Part shown: piece by piece, positions 27,154-35,894 of the stretch
Layout: each line of letters opens with the position of its first letter
Position numbering within the stretch: the stretch's first letter is position 1
Assembly: GCA_034003245.1 (NCBI GenBank)
Contig: JAVEYY010000020.1
Location: 16,278-80,277, forward strand
Reading direction: 5' to 3'
Length of the DNA: 64,000 nt
Origin: Perlabentimonas sp034003245
Lineage (GTDB): Bacteria; Bacteroidota; Bacteroidia; Bacteroidales; Tenuifilaceae
Program-made: the position numbers and the translations under genes
The notes under the pieces: model-generated
Database searches by the model: none
Told to the model about the DNA's origin: nothing
What the model saw: the letters and a program-made list of their open reading frames with translations, nothing else

Positions 27154-29361
27154 ATGGAAAACACCTGGGAAGAGTATAGGAAGAAAATAATTGGGTTGGG
27201 CGATTCATCCATAAAGAAAAGTTATTATCCCGAGCTGCAAGCTAAGGTTAATGCTTTGGAGGCCAATCAACAAAACCTAAGCGCAATTATTGATAGCATT
27301 AGCGATAGTATAGTAATTCATACTGCTAAAGGTAATCTATTGTCGGTTAACAAAAGGGCGGAGGAACTACTTGGGATTAGTAATGAGGTGGTTTGTTCAT
27401 ACTCGCTACTCGACTTTTCCAAACCCGGATTGAGTTCCATTGACACTACTTCTATTTGGAGTCTATCAGAAGATGGTTCTACTAACATATTTGTGTGGGA
27501 AATATACCCGAAGGGGAAGGAACAAATAATTGATGTGCAGATTTCTGTAAGCCCCATCATTTGGAACCATAAAAAGGCCTTAGTAGCAGTTATTCGCGAT
27601 TTTACTGAACGAAAAGAATATGAGGATAATCTTTTGAAGGCAAGAGAAGCCGCCATAGCAAGTGAGGAGAGGTATAGGAATATAGTTGAGTTATCACCCG
27701 ATGGTATTTTTACTATATCTTTTGATGGGATAATAACCTCTGTTAACAGGGCGTTTATAGAGCTGTCGGGTTTCTCAAAGGAGGAGTTTATTGGAACTAG
27801 TATACTTGCAATCCCATCAGTTCTCAAGGAGGATGAACCTCTTTATAGGAAATTGTTCGAGACAGCTGTAATAGGCACATTGGATAAACCCTTCGATCTG
27901 AGGTGGATGCATAAGTTGGGCTACCTGAAGTACGGAGAGGCAAGGGTAGTGAGGGTGATAAATGGTAAAGAGAGTTTTCTCCAGGTGGTAATAAGGGATA
28001 TTACGGATAGACGACACGCACAGGAAATGCTAAAGGAAAGCGAGGAACGATACGATTTGGCAATGCAGGCGGTAAAAGATGGCCTATGGGATTGGAATGT
28101 TAAAACGGGCCACGTGTACTTCGATAAAAGATATTATGCTATTGCAGGGTACTCACCCAATGATTTCCCTCACAACCTCGATGAATGGAAACGTCGTGTA
28201 CATCCTGATGACCTCGATCACTGCCTAAAACAAATCGAAACCCGACTTCATAAGGATTCCGAGGGTTTCGACGTAGAATTCCGTTTTCTTAGAAAGGATG
28301 AAACCTGGATGTGGATTAGGGGGAGAGGGAAGGTGGTGGAGTGGGATTCTAAGGGTGAAGTGGTTAGAATTATTGGCACTCACTCTGATATTACCGATAA
28401 GAAACGGCTTGAGGTTAAGGTCAAGAAATACCAAGAAAACTTAGAAGTCCTTGTGAAAGCTCGTACCGAGGAGCTGCAAGCAGCCAATGAGGAGTTAACC
28501 TCTATTAATGAGGAACTTTATTACCAGAGAAAACAACTAGAGGAAGCACTTAGTAAATTACAGAATGCCCAGAAACAACTTGTTTTGGCAGAAAAAATGG
28601 CATCACTTGGCGTATTAACGTCGGGAATAGCTCACGAGATAAATAACCCTATAAATTTTATTAGTAGCGGTGTGGTTGGACTTGAGATGGAAGTGAATGA
28701 TTTAACAACGGCCATTCGTGAGTACTCAAAAGTCTTTAAAGAGAATTACCCTCAAGATGAAACGGGCTTACTGCAAAGTTTAGATTCTCAATACGATGTG
28801 GAAGGTATAATGGAGACAATTCCCAAGCTAATTAAATCGATTCGAACGGGGGTGGATCGTACCATGTCAATCGTCAAAGGGCTTCGAACTTTTGCTCGGC
28901 TCGATGATGAGAATAAATCGTCAGCAAGCCTCAGCGAGCTAATAAATTCTGCACTAACAATTCTGTACAATAAGTATAAGCACAGTATCATGGTTAGAAC
29001 TAATCTTTGCGGCAACGATGAGATTGTCTGCTACCCAGGAAAGTTGGGTCAGGTATTTCTTAACCTACTGGTTAATTCAATCCAAGCCATCGAAGGGGAA
29101 GGCACAATTACCATTGAGACGTCATATGATATTGTAGAAGATAAGTTTAAAATTACAATTAGTGATACCGGAAAGGGAATCCCTGCGGGCATGGAACAAC
29201 GAATATTCGATCCGTTTTTTACCACCAAGCCCGTTGGAGAGGGAACCGGTTTGGGGTTATCAATAGTTCATGGAATTATTTCCGATCATAAGGGTGAAAT
29301 AAAAGTCAATTCAAGGGAGGGCGAAGGAACAGAGTTTACCATTTGTTTACCTAAAAAATAG
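27154..29361 (+). CDS. Triple-PAS sensor histidine kinase (NtrB-like)
   Basis: 735 aa, no transmembrane helix. PAS1 is at ~40-150 (LSAIIDSISDSIVIHTAKG), PAS2 at ~170-285 (IVELSPDGIFTISFDGIITS) and PAS3 with PAC at ~295-415 (VKDGLWDWNVKTGHVYFDKR). A coiled coil (~415-480) leads to H-box AHEINNPINF (His near 494), a GHKL ATPase with NLLVNSIQAIEG, DTGKGIPAG and GEGTGLGLSI. It starts 3 bp after the alcohol dehydrogenase stop and ends 3 bp before a sigma-54 activator GTG, so it is very likely the cognate kinase of that regulator. The PAS domains could bind heme, flavin or a small molecule; none can be assigned. Confidence 0.92.
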   Translation: MENTWEEYRKKIIGLGDSSIKKSYYPELQAKVNALEANQQNLSAIIDSISDSIVIHTAKGNLLSVNKRAEELLGISNEVVCSYSLLDFSKPGLSSIDTTSIWSLSEDGSTNIFVWEIYPKGKEQIIDVQISVSPIIWNHKKALVAVIRDFTERKEYEDNLLKAREAAIASEERYRNIVELSPDGIFTISFDGIITSVNRAFIELSGFSKEEFIGTSILAIPSVLKEDEPLYRKLFETAVIGTLDKPFDLRWMHKLGYLKYGEARVVRVINGKESFLQVVIRDITDRRHAQEMLKESEERYDLAMQAVKDGLWDWNVKTGHVYFDKRYYAIAGYSPNDFPHNLDEWKRRVHPDDLDHCLKQIETRLHKDSEGFDVEFRFLRKDETWMWIRGRGKVVEWDSKGEVVRIIGTHSDITDKKRLEVKVKKYQENLEVLVKARTEELQAANEELTSINEELYYQRKQLEEALSKLQNAQKQLVLAEKMASLGVLTSGIAHEINNPINFISSGVVGLEMEVNDLTTAIREYSKVFKENYPQDETGLLQSLDSQYDVEGIMETIPKLIKSIRTGVDRTMSIVKGLRTFARLDDENKSSASLSELINSALTILYNKYKHSIMVRTNLCGNDEIVCYPGKLGQVFLNLLVNSIQAIEGEGTITIETSYDIVEDKFKITISDTGKGIPAGMEQRIFDPFFTTKPVGEGTGLGLSIVHGIISDHKGEIKVNSREGEGTEFTICLPKK

Positions 29362-29364
29362 TGT

Positions 29365-30810
29365 GTGAAAAAGATCTTATACATAGACGATGAACCTAAT
29401 AACCTTTTTACACTTGAGGTAGCCCTCAAGAAATGGTTCACTGTTATTACTCTCGATGACCCAATTCACGCCTTCAAAACAATTAAGGAGCAGGGTATTA
29501 GGGTGCTCCTCACCGATCAGCGTATGCCCAACCTAACTGGACTAGAGCTGGCCAAAATTGTCCAAGAGCAGTTTCCATCGGTAGTTATTACTATACTTAC
29601 TGCATACGACGATAACGAGACTATGCTTCAGGCCATTAATCAAGGGGGGATTTTTAGGTGCCTGCTAAAACCATGGAGTATTCAGGATTTACGTCAAACC
29701 CTCGATAGCGCCTTTGAGGCCTACGAGTTGAGGAGGAAGAATATTACCCTAATAAATGATTTGGTTGGCCAGGTTAGGAGGCTACAGCTAGCATTCGATG
29801 AGATAAATGAGCTTAAGGAAAAACTTGAGGAGGAGAATATTCAGCTTAAGGACGAGTTCCTTGATCAGAATTTAACCTCCGAAATAGTGGGTAAAAGCAA
29901 AGCTTTAAGAGCGGCTCTCAAGCAAGCTGTTCAGGCGGCTAAATCTAACTCATCAATACTACTGCTGGGCGAGACAGGTACTGGAAAGGAACTTTTTGCC
30001 AAGGCAATACATCATAATAGCCCTCGTAAGGACAATTTGCTTGTAAAAATCAATTGTGCAGCGATTCCCGAAACCCTAATCGAAAGCGAATTGTTTGGGC
30101 ACGAGAAGGGGGCTTTCACGGGTGCCGATAAATTAAAGTATGGAAAGTTTGAAGTTGCCCATAAAGGAACCCTTTTCTTAGATGAGATTGGCGAGCTCCC
30201 ATTAACAATGCAACCAAAGCTCCTAAGGGTGCTTCAGGAGGGAGAGTTCGAGCGTATTGGTGGCAATAAGTTAATTCAAACCGACTTCCGATTGATTACT
30301 GCTACCAATAGAAATCTTGAGCAAGAGGTTGAAAAGGGGTCTTTCAGGAGTGATCTTTTTTACCGGCTGAACATACTCCCAATTACAATCCCTCCATTAC
30401 GAGATAGGAGAGAGGATATTCCCTTGATAGTCGAGCATTTTGTTGCAGCGCTTAACCGAGAGTTTGGAAGACAGGTTAGAGCTATACCCCAAAGGATTAT
30501 GGATAGTCTGATGGAGTACCACTGGCCCGGGAATATTAGAGAACTTAGTAATGTAGTTGAGCGTGCTTATGTTCTTAGTACAGGAAGCAAACTCGAAATT
30601 GGAAACTGGTTTAACCCATACAATGAAAATACTCCTTCAAACCAAGATATTATTTCTCTTGACGAGAATGAGAAGGAGTGTATCTTAAAAGCCCTCAAGC
30701 ATACAAAGTGGCGAATTAGAGGTAAGAATGGTGCTGCCGAGCTCCTTAAAATTAACCCCACAACTCTCGAGTCGAGAATGAAAAAGCTGGGTATTGAGCG
30801 CCCAGTGTAA
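29365..30810 (+). CDS. NtrC-family sigma-54-dependent response regulator
   Basis: 481 aa from a GTG start placed 3 bp after the kinase stop. The receiver (1-120) has acidic pocket YIDDE, phospho-acceptor Asp51 in LLTDQRMP and KPW. A coiled linker follows, then an AAA+ domain (~165-410) with Walker A GETGTGKE (~201), the sigma-54 contact loop GAFTGA (~250) and LFLDEIGELP. A Fis-type helix-turn-helix closes the protein (KNGAAELLKINPTTLESRMK). It should activate sigma-54 promoters when phosphorylated by the adjacent PAS kinase. A possible target is the chemoreceptor gene 167 bp downstream, where a weak sigma-54-like site lies. Confidence 0.94.
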   Translation: MKKILYIDDEPNNLFTLEVALKKWFTVITLDDPIHAFKTIKEQGIRVLLTDQRMPNLTGLELAKIVQEQFPSVVITILTAYDDNETMLQAINQGGIFRCLLKPWSIQDLRQTLDSAFEAYELRRKNITLINDLVGQVRRLQLAFDEINELKEKLEEENIQLKDEFLDQNLTSEIVGKSKALRAALKQAVQAAKSNSSILLLGETGTGKELFAKAIHHNSPRKDNLLVKINCAAIPETLIESELFGHEKGAFTGADKLKYGKFEVAHKGTLFLDEIGELPLTMQPKLLRVLQEGEFERIGGNKLIQTDFRLITATNRNLEQEVEKGSFRSDLFYRLNILPITIPPLRDRREDIPLIVEHFVAALNREFGRQVRAIPQRIMDSLMEYHWPGNIRELSNVVERAYVLSTGSKLEIGNWFNPYNENTPSNQDIISLDENEKECILKALKHTKWRIRGKNGAAELLKINPTTLESRMKKLGIERPV

Positions 30811-30911
30811 AATACGATATAACGTAGAAGTACGAAATAAAGTATTTATATCTCCTTTTTATCTTCCGTAAAAATTTTGTAACGCACACAAAAACAGCAT
30901 TGTGTGTCGAT

Positions 30912-30927
30912 TGGTACGAATGGTGTA
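30912..30927 (+). promoter_or_regulatory. Weak sigma-54-like promoter upstream of the chemoreceptor
   Basis: TGGTACGAATGGTGTA keeps the -24 GG and the ten-base spacing to the -12 position, but the -12 dinucleotide is GT instead of GC. It is 51 bp before the chemoreceptor ATG and directly downstream of a sigma-54 activator gene. The mismatch makes it a tentative site. Confidence 0.25.
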
Positions 30928-30977
30928 ACAGTAAAGCCAAACGAATACCAAACTAACAAAAACAGGAGGATAGAACA

Positions 30978-33038
30978 ATGAAACTAAATGATCTAAAAAT
31001 TGGAACACGCCTTAACCTAATAATGGGAGGTTTTTTGGTTTTGGCCTTTGCCATATTTGGCATATACGTTAACATTACTCTTCAAAATCAGATTGTTAAT
31101 AGTACCGACGAGAGGATGACCGAACAGCTAAACGATTTGGTTGAGGTTATTTCAGTAGAACTACAGGGGAATAGGGAGAAGGTAAACCTATCGTTACATT
31201 TGGCCAGTAACTACTTAACCCGGCAGGGCACAATTGTAGAATCGGCCAATGAGTTTGTAACCTATAGCGCGAGTAACCAGGTTACTGGAGCCACATCCAC
31301 AGTTAATGTAAGTAAGTGGTATCTTAACGGACAGCAACTTCAAAATAGCGTTGAGGTAGTTGATGCCATAAGCGAAATGGGGGTTCCAACAGCAACCATT
31401 TTTCAAAAAGTTTCTCAGGGTTACCTTCGGATATCAACAAACGTGAGAGCAAATGACGGTGGTCGAGCCATAGGTACTTTTATTCCCTTCGATAGCCCCG
31501 TTGCTCAGGCTATAGATCGCGGACAAACATATACAGGTCGTGCTTGGGTTGTTAACGACTGGTACCTAACCGCCTATGAGCCCATAATGATTAATGGAGA
31601 GGTTAAAGGAATGTTGTATGTGGGTGTTCCAGAGAAAAGCTTAACTCACATATCGTCTTTGTTCAACAAGAAAAAATTCTTTGATACAGGATATCCATAT
31701 ATTGTAAGTGGTGATGGAACTTTGGTTGTACACCCTACAAGCGTAGGTGAGAATATTAGCAATGAGGAGTTCTTTAAACTTATGCTTGATCATAAGACGG
31801 GACAAGTATTTCGCGATGAGTATATGTGGCAAGGGCACAATAAAGTTCAGTACGTCAAGTATTTTGAGCCCATTGATGCATTCGTTTCTGCTGGTTTTTA
31901 TGAGAGCGAGATGAACGAGATATTAAACCGAACCCGCCTTGCAATAATCCTTGTTACATTAGTTTCGGTAGGGTTGGTTATCCTTGTCCTTCGTGGAATT
32001 GTTCAATCTGTTGTTGTTGCACTGCGCAAAGGGGTTGAGTTTGCCAAAAAGGTTGCCGATGGCGATTTAACTGTAACAGTTGATGTTTACCAAAAGGATG
32101 AGGTAGGCGAATTGGCTGATGCGCTAAGGAATATGGTTGATAAGCTTAAGGATATTGTGGAGAATATCCAGTCGGGAGCCGATAGTATTTCAGGGGCCGG
32201 TTTTGAGGTGAGTTCAGCATCGCAGCAGCTATCGCAGGGTGCCAGCGAGCAGGCATCGGCTGCTGAGGAGGTTAGTAGCTCCATGGAGCAGATGGCCGCC
32301 AATATCCAGCAGAATACCGATAATGCCCAGCAAACGGAGAAAATTTCGCTTAATGTATCACAAGGAGTCCAAAAGGTAGGTGCTGCTGCTCAAGAAAGTC
32401 TCGATTCTATCAAGAATATTGCTGATAAGATCGGAATAATAAATGATATTGCTTTTCAAACCAATATCCTTGCCCTAAATGCTGCGGTTGAGGCAGCACG
32501 CGCAGGTGAGCACGGTAAAGGTTTTGCTGTGGTGGCTGCCGAGGTGCGTAAGCTAGCAGAACGCAGTAAAATTGCCGCTGACGAGATAGTAGCCTTAGCC
32601 TCAAGGAGTGTCAATGTTACCGAGGATGCTTCGGAATTAATGGGGAGCCTAATTCCTGAAATTGAGAAAACCGCTAAGCTTGTACAAGAAATTGCTGCTG
32701 CAAGTATAGAGCAAAACTCAGGATCGGACCAGATTAACAACGCCATTCAGCAGTTAAATACTGTTACCCAGCAGAATGCCGCATCGAGCGAAGAGCTGGC
32801 CACAAGTTCAGAGGAACTTAGTAGCCAAGCCGAGCAGCTTAAAGAGTTGATAGGCTTCTTTAGGCTTGATAATTCAAAAACGACAAGGCAAACAGCGGTG
32901 GTAAGTGCACCCAGATCGGTGTCAAAACCCGAGTTAAAAACTAAACAAACTACCCATACTACAGCCCCTGGCAAAAAGGGGGTTATCCTAAAGGGGTTCG
33001 ATAGCGATCGACGCGACAGCGGCTATGAGAATTTCTAA
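30978..33038 (+). CDS. Methyl-accepting chemotaxis protein with Cache sensor domain
   Basis: 686 aa. A helix at ~13-35 and another at ~315-338 flank a periplasmic Cache_3-Cache_2-type sensor (FIPFDSPVAQAIDRGQTYTG, then GEVKGMLYVGVPEKS). HAMP is at ~340-392 (VADGDLTVTVDVYQKDEVGE), then a long helical signalling domain with the conserved hairpin tip IAFQTNILALNAAVEAARAG and GKGFAVVAAEVRKLAERS (~490-530). The tip binds CheA/CheW in chemotaxis arrays. The C-terminus ends YENF, loosely like a CheR-tether pentapeptide. A strong AGGAGGA site lies 7 bases before the ATG, unusual among these genes. No che gene is in the window. A terminator follows. Confidence 0.94.
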   Translation: MKLNDLKIGTRLNLIMGGFLVLAFAIFGIYVNITLQNQIVNSTDERMTEQLNDLVEVISVELQGNREKVNLSLHLASNYLTRQGTIVESANEFVTYSASNQVTGATSTVNVSKWYLNGQQLQNSVEVVDAISEMGVPTATIFQKVSQGYLRISTNVRANDGGRAIGTFIPFDSPVAQAIDRGQTYTGRAWVVNDWYLTAYEPIMINGEVKGMLYVGVPEKSLTHISSLFNKKKFFDTGYPYIVSGDGTLVVHPTSVGENISNEEFFKLMLDHKTGQVFRDEYMWQGHNKVQYVKYFEPIDAFVSAGFYESEMNEILNRTRLAIILVTLVSVGLVILVLRGIVQSVVVALRKGVEFAKKVADGDLTVTVDVYQKDEVGELADALRNMVDKLKDIVENIQSGADSISGAGFEVSSASQQLSQGASEQASAAEEVSSSMEQMAANIQQNTDNAQQTEKISLNVSQGVQKVGAAAQESLDSIKNIADKIGIINDIAFQTNILALNAAVEAARAGEHGKGFAVVAAEVRKLAERSKIAADEIVALASRSVNVTEDASELMGSLIPEIEKTAKLVQEIAAASIEQNSGSDQINNAIQQLNTVTQQNAASSEELATSSEELSSQAEQLKELIGFFRLDNSKTTRQTAVVSAPRSVSKPELKTKQTTHTTAPGKKGVILKGFDSDRRDSGYENF

Positions 33039-33058
33039 CTAGTTAGTTCTCCTGATCG

Positions 33059-33103
33059 AAACCCGCTCCTAATAGTCCCTTTGATATTTAGGGCGGGTTT
33101 TTT
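33059..33103 (+). terminator. Intrinsic terminator after the chemoreceptor gene
   Basis: AAACCCGC (33059-33066) pairs with GCGGGTTT (33093-33100) around a 26-base loop, followed by T residues. It lies 20 bp past the chemoreceptor stop. Confidence 0.7.
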
Positions 33104-33152
33104 GGTAAATGCTAAGCATAATTCATCAAACCGTTGCAAATCACCTTATGAT

Positions 33153-34310
33153 ATGAGGTACAAGTCAAAAATATTATATGTTGATGACGACAAGGAGAAC
33201 CTAACTGGGTTTGAGGTAAGCCTTTCTCGATCGTTTGAGATTTTAACTGCTGAGAGTTCCCAAATTGCATACACTATTCTAAAATCATCAGATAATATAG
33301 GTGTGGTTTTGGTTGACTATAAGATGCCAGTTGAGGATGGAATTGCTTTTGTTGATCGAGTTAAGGACGAGTTTCCCGATAAAATTTTTATTATTACATC
33401 TGCTTGGGCCGATCTGGATGTGGTGATAAAGGCTATGAATATGAATTGCTTTTATAGCTTTTTACAAAAGCCATGGAATTACGATGAGCTTACTCTTACT
33501 CTGAAGAATGCCCTTGAATATTTCGAAATTAGGCGGGATAACAAAAGGTTGAATAATGAACTTTTCAATAGAAACAAGGAGTTGGAGGATGCTGTAAGGA
33601 GTGAGAAAGAGGCCAATAGAGTAAAAAATGTTTTTCTTCAGAATATCTCACACGAAATACGTACGCCACTCAATAGTATAATCGGTTTTTCAGGGCTAAT
33701 TAAGCAAAATTTACCATCCCAAGATAAGGTTTCGGCGTACTCCGACTTGGTGATGCAAAGCGGCTATGAATTGCTTAATACAATTCATAATATTTTAGAA
33801 AGTGCACTGATATTCAACAATCAGATAGTTGTAAATAGCTCAGCTTTTGACCTTAACGAGTTGATAAGTAGTTTGGTAAGTAAGTCGGAGCCAATATTTG
33901 CTAAGAAGAACATTGGCCTGTGCTATAAAGCTATCGGCGGAGTTTTTATTTGCAATGATGAACTGAAAATTCATTATATCCTCAAGGTTCTTATTGAGAA
34001 CGCTATTAAATTTACGCCAACAGGTTCAGTATCCATTGTTATATTAGATTACTCCGAAATATCGGATGAAGACGAAATGTGTATAGTAAGGGTAACTGAC
34101 ACTGGAATAGGTATCGACATGGATAATGTTGAAAAGATTTTTGAACCTTTCAAGCAGCTAGACGAATCTAGTACGCGTCAGTTTGGAGGAAGTGGCGTTG
34201 GTTTGTTTATTGCCAAATCGTACGCTGAATTGCTAGGGGGCAGGTTATGGGTTGAGTCTGTTCCATCAAAAGGATCATCTTTTTATCTGTCCATTAAAAG
34301 GAACTTGTAA
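33153..34310 (+). CDS. Hybrid protein: N-terminal receiver plus histidine kinase
   Basis: 385 aa from the ATG at 33153. An upstream in-frame ATG at 33081 lies inside the terminator of the preceding gene and is rejected. The receiver (1-120) has ILYVDDDKEN and Asp55 in VLVDYKMP. A coiled linker leads to the kinase with H-box SHEIRTPLNSIIGFSG (His near 167), N-box ENAIKFTPTG, G1 DTGIGI and G2 GSGVGLFIA. The REC-kinase order, without an output domain, suggests that it is controlled by phosphate received from another kinase, or feeds a phosphorelay. It lies downstream of the alcohol dehydrogenase-kinase-NtrC-chemoreceptor block in the same direction. Confidence 0.9.
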   Translation: MRYKSKILYVDDDKENLTGFEVSLSRSFEILTAESSQIAYTILKSSDNIGVVLVDYKMPVEDGIAFVDRVKDEFPDKIFIITSAWADLDVVIKAMNMNCFYSFLQKPWNYDELTLTLKNALEYFEIRRDNKRLNNELFNRNKELEDAVRSEKEANRVKNVFLQNISHEIRTPLNSIIGFSGLIKQNLPSQDKVSAYSDLVMQSGYELLNTIHNILESALIFNNQIVVNSSAFDLNELISSLVSKSEPIFAKKNIGLCYKAIGGVFICNDELKIHYILKVLIENAIKFTPTGSVSIVILDYSEISDEDEMCIVRVTDTGIGIDMDNVEKIFEPFKQLDESSTRQFGGSGVGLFIAKSYAELLGGRLWVESVPSKGSSFYLSIKRNL

Positions 34311-34371
34311 CATATTCACGAAACACATAGTTCAGATGGTTATACTTGTATATGCTTCTGTATAATTACGC

Positions 34372-35223
34372 CTACATTCCAATCCTGTAAAATGATGAGT
34401 AAAAGATAACTCGAGCCGCAAATTCTGCAATCACAAAAAATACAAACGCAAGTAGGTAAAGGCGAATGCCGGTATCGGAATCGCGTGGATTCGGGAAAAC
34501 CCGCCGGATAAGCATTCCAAGTCCAAGTAGCCAGGCCCATGTTAGAGCATCCCAAATGGGATGATACATGCCTCCTACAAAAGCTATGTTTTCATTGGCT
34601 GTTGTGTTCCAGCCAACCAGTCCAGAAATAAATTTCACCGCAAGGATGCCAATTATAGTAAATACGAGAACAATTTCTATGTTTCTCTCGAATTTGCCCT
34701 TGTGGCTATGGTGGAGTAGGAGCAAAGCAAATGATGAACCAAGTAGAAAAGTGTTTATGTAGAAAGCAATTAGAGTGCCTGGCGTATTCCACAGCGGAAT
34801 GGTCTCAATCATGTACAGTTTGGCCATGGTGAGCACCATGGTTAAGCCCAGCACACTTGATATGGCTAGTAGTGGAATCATTAAGCATTTCTTTTCCTTG
34901 GAGAATATCCTGTACATTGTGGTTCCAAAAATGGATGCGGCGTAGGCCGACACCATCAATATCTCGCGGCTAAGCCATGACGATTTAAGGTTGGTAAGCG
35001 CAAATACCGATGATAATGGTGCCGATAGATGCAGGAACGAGATGATTAGCGCTACGCCTATGGTTCCTGTGGCAATAAGCAGCCCGATTTTAAAAAATCT
35101 TGCCTGTTCCTCGCCATCGTGCTGGCGATTGATAATAGCGTAAACTAGCATGGCAGTTGTTAGCCCCGTCGAGAATTGCCCAATTAGCGTGAAAAATAGT
35201 AGCGACCATTCTGAGCTATGCAT
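34372..35223 (-). CDS. dmsC: DMSO reductase-type membrane anchor subunit
   Basis: 283 aa with about eight transmembrane helices. It starts with EWSLLFFTLIGQFSTGL, typical of the DmsC/NrfD-like quinol-oxidising anchors. It should take electrons from menaquinol and pass them to the Fe-S subunit. Its ATG overlaps the end of the Fe-S subunit gene by 8 bp, which implies translational coupling. Within the transcription order A, B, C it is last. The C-terminal region (LYLLAFVFFVIAEFAARVIF) carries the final helix. Confidence 0.88.
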   Translation of the reverse strand: MHSSEWSLLFFTLIGQFSTGLTTAMLVYAIINRQHDGEEQARFFKIGLLIATGTIGVALIISFLHLSAPLSSVFALTNLKSSWLSREILMVSAYAASIFGTTMYRIFSKEKKCLMIPLLAISSVLGLTMVLTMAKLYMIETIPLWNTPGTLIAFYINTFLLGSSFALLLLHHSHKGKFERNIEIVLVFTIIGILAVKFISGLVGWNTTANENIAFVGGMYHPIWDALTWAWLLGLGMLIRRVFPNPRDSDTGIRLYLLAFVFFVIAEFAARVIFYSSFYRIGM

Positions 35224-35839
35224 CTCGAACCTCCTCCTTATTAATTACTTTCCAGTTTAAGTTCTCTTTGGCTACCTGCTTTCCCTTAATAACAATCGCA
35301 GGGTTGGTGATTGTTGCATTCGGTAAAGGGTAAATATTCGTCGATTCACCATACTCCTTGCGGAGTTCGCTTAACTCTCCAAACTTTAGTACCCGCATGG
35401 GGCAAGCCGCAACGCACGATGGCTGTTTGCCTTCGGCAAGGTAATCGATGCACATGTCGCACTTAGTCATTTTGCCGGTTTGCTTATTTAGATGCAAAGC
35501 TCCATAGGGGCAAGCCCACTGGCAATACTTACAGCCCATGCATCGGTCGGCATCAATTAGCACAATGCCTTCCTCATTTTTATATATCGCCCCGTTGGGG
35601 CAATTCTTCATGCAGATTGGATCCTCGCAGTGGTTGCACGCCATGGATATGTTGTACGATTCGATGCCCGACTCCCAGTTCCTGTTATCCTTTGTTTTCC
35701 ATTGCCCACCAGCCACCTCGTAAACATTGCGCCAGCGCATTCCAACCGGATGATCCTGCTTATCCTTACAGGCTATTTGGCAGGTTTTGCATCCCGAGCA
35801 CTGCGACGAATCGAAATAGAAAGCCCACTGTTTTGCCAT
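35216..35839 (-). CDS. dmsB: DMSO reductase-type iron-sulfur subunit (four 4Fe-4S clusters)
   Basis: 207 aa from the ATG at 35839 (MAKQWAFYFDSSQCSGC); an ATG at 35854 would add only five residues. Four Cys groups are complete: CSGCKTCQIAC, CNHCEDPICMKNCPNG, CMGCKYCQWACPYGA and CDMCIDYLAEG...CVAACPM. This is the DmsB/NrfC electron-transfer layout, carrying electrons from the membrane anchor to the molybdopterin subunit. It follows dmsA by 55 bp and overlaps dmsC by 8 bp. Confidence 0.93.
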   Translation of the reverse strand: MAKQWAFYFDSSQCSGCKTCQIACKDKQDHPVGMRWRNVYEVAGGQWKTKDNRNWESGIESYNISMACNHCEDPICMKNCPNGAIYKNEEGIVLIDADRCMGCKYCQWACPYGALHLNKQTGKMTKCDMCIDYLAEGKQPSCVAACPMRVLKFGELSELRKEYGESTNIYPLPNATITNPAIVIKGKQVAKENLNWKVINKEEVRDA

Positions 35840-35894
35840 AGTATAAAAAATCAATTTGTCTTATTCCTTTTTCAAATCTTCAAAACCCCTCTTT

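Noticed and set aside
27318..27827. 169-aa minus-strand frame inside the PAS kinase gene
   Set aside because: It is antisense to two PAS domains that fit their family well; no independent signal for a gene.
33081..33152. Upstream ATG of the REC-kinase gene
   Set aside because: It lies within the loop and stem of the chemoreceptor terminator, and the receiver domain starts normally at 33153.
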